A DNA stretch of 28,922 nt from JBCBKZ01 sp039026975. GTDB lineage: Bacteria; Bacteroidota; Bacteroidia; J057. Below the pieces are notes generated by a model, which made no database searches, was not told the DNA's origin, and was given only the letters and a program-made list of their open reading frames with translations. Every line of letters begins with the position of its first letter. Positions within the stretch are counted from its first letter, which is position 1. A program made the position numbers and the translations under genes. Where the stretch lies: positions 1-28,922 of the forward strand of contig JBCCLI010000027.1 of NCBI GenBank assembly GCA_039026975.1. Direction: 5' to 3'. Shown one piece after another: positions 25,201 through 28,922 of the stretch.

Positions 25201-26561
25201 CCAATTTTCCCAGAGCCATCATCATAGAATTTGAGGAATCACTAAATGATTTCCAGGTCAAATGGTTTTTTAAAGAAACCCTGGGAACTCACCATGTCAC
25301 GGGAGATTTTAACAATAACGGCCTAACAGAATTTGGGATAGGAGATCCTGCTGGTAGAAGTATGGTCATGTTTGAGCAAAATGCATTCATCCAGGGACCA
25401 GCTACTGTTAATTCTCTCCAAGGGGAAGTACTAGGGCCTACTTCCATTAGCCTTAGCTGGCTAGCAGTCTCCTCTGCCAGCAGGTATAGGATTCTCAGGA
25501 TCAATGATCCCTTTACCAATCCTTCAGCAGATACCTTAGCAGAAATTACCGGAACACGTTTTACTGACCTAAATCTTTTACAGGAGGAGGAATACGCTTA
25601 CCAGATTATATCCCTAAACCCATCCCTCACTCCTACCGAGAGTGGGCTAGGAAATGTAATTATCCTAAGGCCCCATTCCCTACCCAGGCTAGACAGTGTA
25701 GGAGTTATCAGAGCTAATCAACTGGCCCTTTATTTCTCAGAACCCGTGGAGGCCCGAGAGGGGGATAAAGCACGTTTTTTACTAAATGGTAGTAGCACAC
25801 CTATCAGCTTAATTGCTAAGGCCCAAGAAGATAATGTCTTACTCCTGGGGTTTTCGGAAGATTTTGTAGAAGGCATACAGACCATAGCAGTGGATTCCAG
25901 CTGGAGGGATAAGTGGCTAGCACCCATTAACCCTTCTTTTAGTAGCCTCCCCTTTACCTACACCCGCGCTGTTCCTGAAAACCTGATTTTAACCAGATGG
26001 GAGATAGGTTCTGATAAAGAGGCCCTGCTTTTCTTCAGTCAGGCTGTGGATCCTACTACTGCCCTGGATACGCTTAATTATAGTCTCAGCCCCGTTGGGA
26101 CTATTACAGGTATAGATTTAGTAGGAGAAGATGATGATGCCGTTAGGATTACTATTACGGAGGCCAGGATAGGTGCATTAGGCTATCCACTTACCATCAC
26201 TGTAAATGATGTATGTACCCTGGAAGGAGTTTGTATTTCAGAGGAGGCTAATACAGCTACTTTTTCTTCTAATAAGGAAGACTTGAGTGAAGTATTTGTC
26301 TATCCTAATCCAGTGAGAAAACATACTGCTTTTGAGGGTGTTAGATTTGCTAACCTCACCCAGCAGGCGCTAATAAAAATATACACAGTATCCGGTAGGT
26401 ATGTAAATGCTCTGGAAGAAACTGATGGAGATGGGGGGTATGAATGGGATTTACGTGATGTGGGAAGTAATAGGATTAAACCCGGCATCTATCTCTTTCA
26501 CGTAAGTACTAATAAGGAGGGAGTAGAAGACTTTGTAGGTAAATTCTCCGTAGTGGAATAA
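22248..26561 (+). CDS. T9SS-exported S8 subtilase with beta-propeller and FN3-like modules
   Basis: This 1437-aa secreted serine protease has a signal peptide at residues 1-31 (ending LYGQ) and a propeptide-like region to about 125 (NQLMRSGAFEYVEPNYQRK). In the S8 domain Asp168 lies in IGIIDTGLD, His256 in NNHGTQVAG, Asn348 in ASAGNG and Ser423 in GTSFAAPM. The full triad and oxyanion Asn are present. An acidic insertion (189-253: DANGNGRFE, DFDGLDNDNNGFIDD, DPDPDPLDD) between Asp and His probably binds calcium. Ig-like modules (about 485-680) are followed by a propeller of about seven FG-GAP-like repeats (703-1032), an FN3 module (about 1055-1145) and a further beta domain. A type-A T9SS sorting tail spans 1344-1437 (VYPNPV, IKIYTVSGR, PGIYLFHV). 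It probably degrades proteins at the cell surface or outside. It is monocistronic by appearance. Confidence 0.95.
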   Translation: MFHQKGIFALLLGIRNILILGLFLGQTVLYGQGELNVKVRREGRLTSFLQAYDNKKAPAVTSVNQEFPFLEEMTRVRKLYQESDTYGLENVFNLSFDSKKTEAELINQLMRSGAFEYVEPNYQRKIHGTTWTPTDDSTAVQWYHQFIQTFEAWELTRGAPSVKIGIIDTGLDYDHPEFEGQLAISTREDANGNGRFEPWPVQEIRNGLSGDFDGLDNDNNGFIDDVTGYDFTDQVRSPFFGDYLDPDPDPLDDNNHGTQVAGVVGAKADNQIGGVGIAPDCKLVVLRAFSALGLGNDNDIARAIVYAADNGIDILVMSFGDSFPSLTMQQAIKYAYDRGVVMVASAGNGTGDDLHYPSGFDEVISVSGTIFDEDRNEELFWPISSFGVTVDLAAPAEDIFTTFLREEDESGQTQAFGRIQGTSFAAPMVASAVGLLFSLRGKFSPRQVQGMLASTADDVSFEGWDHFTGAGRLNVFKLLSFSGSSTAEILSPSNDQGSFEDMVVITGSALDPEFESFSLSWEVGVNGNEDWTTLLEAQPYQVNADTLAVWDVSALEDGEYTLRLVINKTDGSTLEDRNRFVLDRTAPEVNISLAADSWDNEKRKILINYRSDDQALHTLHYRRIGEVNEKTLPFDDFTRNGHFLLGSENLSPGEYEMKISATNRAGRTGESAPFTINYTPSIIPIHGYSSLNYSLPNGRYLPGTYDFDKDGLQEVIFSKYDRSLSPGKIFIYEFNGSQFIAVDSLTFKSRLLPKDVGDTDQDGLLELFCSVNDSSFLVEQLTETAFPSEIIYENVGDTLFASRMADITGDGVPELFYKNFRDHFVYQRSGETFTEFLRLADISPDYRGSVSPRIVVEDFDNDGGPEMIFGDFDGDLIGYEYRNGVLEQHFLNIAGLSKSGNYVTAGDFDGDGQQEFLVASHTENNRNVDQERDTPFWWIRIFDIGSADTLESRWETYLYDRDSEVFNEATALNLDNDPAEEILFTNFPRAIIIEFEESLNDFQVKWFFKETLGTHHVTGDFNNNGLTEFGIGDPAGRSMVMFEQNAFIQGPATVNSLQGEVLGPTSISLSWLAVSSASRYRILRINDPFTNPSADTLAEITGTRFTDLNLLQEEEYAYQIISLNPSLTPTESGLGNVIILRPHSLPRLDSVGVIRANQLALYFSEPVEAREGDKARFLLNGSSTPISLIAKAQEDNVLLLGFSEDFVEGIQTIAVDSSWRDKWLAPINPSFSSLPFTYTRAVPENLILTRWEIGSDKEALLFFSQAVDPTTALDTLNYSLSPVGTITGIDLVGEDDDAVRITITEARIGALGYPLTITVNDVCTLEGVCISEEANTATFSSNKEDLSEVFVYPNPVRKHTAFEGVRFANLTQQALIKIYTVSGRYVNALEETDGDGGYEWDLRDVGSNRIKPGIYLFHVSTNKEGVEDFVGKFSVVE

Positions 26562-26594
26562 TAATTGACGGCTTGAAAGAAAGCAGAAACTTCT

Positions 26595-26628
26595 TTTGAT
26601 AATCCTTTTGGGTTAATCCCTAAATTTG
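26595..26628 (+). promoter_or_regulatory. Candidate promoter for the DUF58 gene
   Basis: TAAATTTG (26621-26628) matches TAnnTTTG exactly, with TTTG at 26595-26598. The 22-base spacing is longer than the usual 19-20. A start about 39 bases before the ATG at 26674 would result. Confidence 0.4.
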
Positions 26629-26673
26629 AGAGATTACTGTTTCAGTAAAATTACATCTGCGTAAATCATTAAC

Positions 26674-27615
26674 ATGGCCAAAACCTCCATCAAGTACCTG
26701 GACCCAGTAGTAGTTAGCAAGCTAAAGAATATTGAAATTAAGGCAAGGCTGATTGTAGAAGGCTTCATCACAGGCTTACATAAAAGTCCGTACCATGGCT
26801 TCTCCGTAGAGTTTGCAGAACACAGGCCCTATAACCTGGGTGAGCCACTGAGAAACATTGACTGGAAGGTATTTGGGAAGACAGATAAACTATTCTCCAA
26901 AAGGTATGAAGAGGAAACTAACCTGCGCTGCCAAATAGTCCTGGATGTAAGTGACTCTATGCGCTACCCACAGAAGCTAAAAGGCTACCAGGGAGTAAGT
27001 AAACTTGAATATGGTGCCTACCTTTCAGCCGCCCTCCAGTATCTCATGATGGGCCAACGAGACGCTGCTGGCATGACCCTTTTTGATGAAGAAATCAGCT
27101 TTTATGCCCCCGCTAAGGCTAAGTATTCCTGGCTGATCCCCATGTATAAAAAGCTGGAAGAAGTAGTTCAGCAGGTAGAACTGTTTACACACAAGACAGC
27201 TACAGCCAAGGTCCTTAACCAAATAGCGAAGAAGTTCAATCGCCGCTCTTTTGTGGTTCTCATTACTGACCTGTTTAACCAACAAGAACAGACAGAACTA
27301 CTATTTAAGGCCCTTCAGCACCTCCGCCATGAACGGCATGAAGTTCTGGTCTTCCACCTCCTGGACCGCAAGACAGAGCAAGAGTTTGAGTTTCCCAATA
27401 GGCCTGTCATTCTCCAAGACTTGGAGAGCGGAGAAAAAATAGAGGTGAACCCTCACCAGATCAGAAAACAGTACCAGCACAACATCAAACACGCCAACGC
27501 TCGCTTCAAGCAGAAATGTTATGAGTTTAATATCTCGTTTGTAGAGGTGGATATTAGAACCCCCTATGACAAGGTACTTACTGACTATTTACTGAAAAGA
27601 AGAAGCATCAAATAG
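26674..27615 (+). CDS. DUF58 domain protein with vWA-like fold
   Basis: This 313-aa, probably cytoplasmic protein contains the DUF58 signature at about 46-80 (FAEHRPYNLGEPLRNIDW, then a KTDKLFSKRYEEE segment), where R60, D63 and W64 fit the conserved R-x-I-D-W core. A MIDAS-type metal site DVSDS (91-95) follows. Its fold continues with DAAGMTLFDEEI, RRSFVVLITDLF and HEVLVFHLLDR, typical of von Willebrand A-like proteins. Members usually sit beside a MoxR AAA+ ATPase and Bat proteins, and in Bacteroides such genes relate to aerotolerance. No MoxR gene is present upstream here; the preceding gene is the subtilase. There is no signal peptide. It is followed after 36 bp by a secreted TPR gene, probably in the same operon. 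The exact biochemical role of DUF58 is not established. Confidence 0.9.
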   Translation: MAKTSIKYLDPVVVSKLKNIEIKARLIVEGFITGLHKSPYHGFSVEFAEHRPYNLGEPLRNIDWKVFGKTDKLFSKRYEEETNLRCQIVLDVSDSMRYPQKLKGYQGVSKLEYGAYLSAALQYLMMGQRDAAGMTLFDEEISFYAPAKAKYSWLIPMYKKLEEVVQQVELFTHKTATAKVLNQIAKKFNRRSFVVLITDLFNQQEQTELLFKALQHLRHERHEVLVFHLLDRKTEQEFEFPNRPVILQDLESGEKIEVNPHQIRKQYQHNIKHANARFKQKCYEFNISFVEVDIRTPYDKVLTDYLLKRRSIK

Positions 27616-27651
27616 CAATAATTTAACTTAAGCCCAACTCGTTAAAGGGAT

Positions 27652-28428
27652 ATGAAATTTATTTTCACCCTACTCTTAGCTTGCTCTTTCACCTACTCCT
27701 ACTCCCAAATGATGAACAGCCGCTCCGGTATGGTGTCCACCTCCGAAGATGCCAGGTCACATTTTCAACAAGGATATCAGGCGCTGCAATCTAAGCTCTA
27801 TAAGTCCGCCAAAAGCTACTTCCTAAGATCCACTCAAGCAGACCCCAAGTTTGTGGATGCCTTAGATTATCTGGCAGAAACTTACCGAGACTTATCCATG
27901 CTGGATAGCACCATCTTCTACTACGAAAAATCTCTCAAGATATACCCCCGTAATCTCCTTACTCACCAGAACCTGGCGGCTGCCTATCAGCTAAAGTCAG
28001 AGTATAATGCGGCTATTCTCCAGTATAAAAATCTGCTACTGTATTATCCTGGCTACCCAGAAGCTTTCTACGGTATGGCCCTTTCCTATTTTAACCTGGC
28101 AAAATACGATGAGGCTCGTGTATACAGTGAGAATGCCATGAGGAGCTATCTCTCAGGTGGGAGAAATGAAAATGCAGCCGATGCCAGGATGCTGGCAGCC
28201 AGGTGCTACCTGGAACTAAATGAGAATAAGACCGCCTTGAAATATTTTAATGTTAATAAGAAGTATTTCAAAGAAAAGCCTATTTTCCATTATTATAAAG
28301 GGTTGGCATATTTAAAGATGGAAAAGGGGAAAGAGGCAAGATCGGCTTTTGACAAAGCCACAGAATTAGGGTTTGAGGTTCCTTCCCACATCCAAAGCCG
28401 ACTGGAATTTTTACTTTCCAAATCCTGA
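27652..28428 (+). CDS. Secreted tetratricopeptide-repeat protein
   Basis: This 258-aa protein has a signal peptide at residues 1-19 (FIFTLLLACSFTYSYSQ). It has about six TPR units: four consecutive ones at about 33-168 (ARSHFQQGYQALQSKLYKSA, FVDALDYLAETYRDLSMLDS, LLTHQNLAAAYQLKSEYNAA, PEAFYGMALSYFNLAKYDEA) and two more toward residue 246 (ADARMLAARCYLELNENKTA, IFHYYKGLAYLKMEKGKEA). It probably acts as a periplasmic protein-protein scaffold. It lies 36 bp after the DUF58 gene and 4 bp before the next gene, indicating an operon. The Cys in the signal region does not form a convincing lipobox. No enzyme domain is visible. Confidence 0.88.
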   Translation: MKFIFTLLLACSFTYSYSQMMNSRSGMVSTSEDARSHFQQGYQALQSKLYKSAKSYFLRSTQADPKFVDALDYLAETYRDLSMLDSTIFYYEKSLKIYPRNLLTHQNLAAAYQLKSEYNAAILQYKNLLLYYPGYPEAFYGMALSYFNLAKYDEARVYSENAMRSYLSGGRNENAADARMLAARCYLELNENKTALKYFNVNKKYFKEKPIFHYYKGLAYLKMEKGKEARSAFDKATELGFEVPSHIQSRLEFLLSKS

Positions 28429-28432
28429 TTGT

Positions 28433-28922
28433 TTGGTAAAATATATCTGCTATTTCTTATTGATCTCCTTCCAACTGATGGGGAGTGGGGTTCTTCCTGC
28501 CCAGCAGCTAAAAGCTCATTTGGTTGTCCCTCAGACTAACCCTCAGGGAGAGCGTAGCTTAGACATGAGCAGATATCCCCGCTTCCATGTAGTCCTACAA
28601 AACACAGGAGATTTCCCCCTTAACATCTGGAAAGACTGGAACTCCTGGGGGTACTATAATTTATCCCTGATATTTTCTAGCCCTGATACCAGCTTTAAGA
28701 TTCAGAAGAAGAACCCCAAAACCTGGGATGGGGATTTTGCAGACTATTGGACTATCTTACCGGATGAGCATCTAGTGTTAGAAATAGATATGCGAGCGGG
28801 CCTTTGGAAAGGAATCCCTGACTTATACGGGGAGACCCTGTCTGGAGAAATTTCCGCTGTATATGAGAATAAGCCAGACGCCCTTGCATCTGAGTTTGGG
28901 ATATGGACGGGAAAGCTCAGCA
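28433..28922 (+). CDS. Secreted protein of unknown function, 3' end cut by window edge
   Basis: An open frame without stops runs from TTG 28433 to the end of the window, giving at least 163 residues. With the TTG start the N-terminus reads MVKYICYFLLISFQLMGSG, a good signal peptide ending near LPAQQ. The only other nearby in-frame start, ATG 28478, would remove most of it. TTG also lies just 4 bases after the TPR stop, fitting an operon. The mature part looks like a beta-sandwich with several tryptophans (DFPLNIWKDWNSWGYYNLSL, KTWDGDFADYWTIL, EIDMRAGLWKG). I do not recognise the family. Composition and frame quality support a real gene, though the length and C-terminus are unknown. Confidence 0.72.
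   Translation, partial: MVKYICYFLLISFQLMGSGVLPAQQLKAHLVVPQTNPQGERSLDMSRYPRFHVVLQNTGDFPLNIWKDWNSWGYYNLSLIFSSPDTSFKIQKKNPKTWDGDFADYWTILPDEHLVLEIDMRAGLWKGIPDLYGETLSGEISAVYENKPDALASEFGIWTGKLS

Overview
The window looks like chromosomal DNA of a Bacteroidota member, most likely a Cytophagales-type marine or environmental bacterium (inference). The evidence is a SusC/SusD outer-membrane uptake pair, two type IX secretion system (T9SS) sorting domains (a CHU_C domain and a Por-secretion-tail-like domain), many lipoproteins, AT-rich spacers and several TAnnTTTG-type promoter boxes. No tRNA, rRNA, CRISPR array, transposase or phage gene was seen.

Layout. Positions 1-717 hold no convincing gene but are full of degraded short repeats. 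A minus-strand secreted beta-barrel protein follows (718-1986). Positions 2125-11417 hold four tightly packed minus-strand genes: two very large CRTAC1-like lipoproteins (1119 and 1109 aa, each with about 14 FG-GAP/VCBS calcium loops around a central ASPIC/UnbV domain) flank a CHU_C-tailed secreted protein and a small lipoprotein. Upstream of these, and separated by a terminator-like hairpin, lie susD (11665-13182) and susC (13211-16174). The 559-bp susC leader carries a LacI-type operator, alternative RNA hairpins and a perfect 12-bp palindrome. Further right on the minus strand are a cytoplasmic GH13 oligo-1,6-glucosidase-like enzyme (16734-18380) and a GlpD-type glycerol-3-phosphate dehydrogenase (18507-20159). 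A plus-strand LacI-family regulator (20365-21423) diverges from glpD.

The right part holds two small related membrane proteins (21420-22103, minus), a 1437-aa T9SS-exported subtilase with an internal beta-propeller (22248-26561, plus), and a plus-strand run of a DUF58 protein, a secreted TPR protein and a truncated secreted protein with a probable TTG start.

How the genes may work together. A 16-bp near-palindrome in the glpD/lacI intergenic region matches one in the susC leader at 14 of 16 positions, with the central CG step usual for LacI-family operators. This points to one local regulon: LacI sensing a sugar, SusCD importing a glucoside, the GH13 enzyme cleaving it inside the cell, and GlpD feeding a glycerol-derived product into glycolysis. 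A glucose-glycerol conjugate would explain the GH13 plus GlpD pairing, but that is only a hypothesis: no glycerol kinase, inner-membrane transporter or secreted glycoside hydrolase is present in the window. The four-gene CRTAC1/CHU_C cassette downstream of susD is the least understood part and the best candidate for a new surface system.
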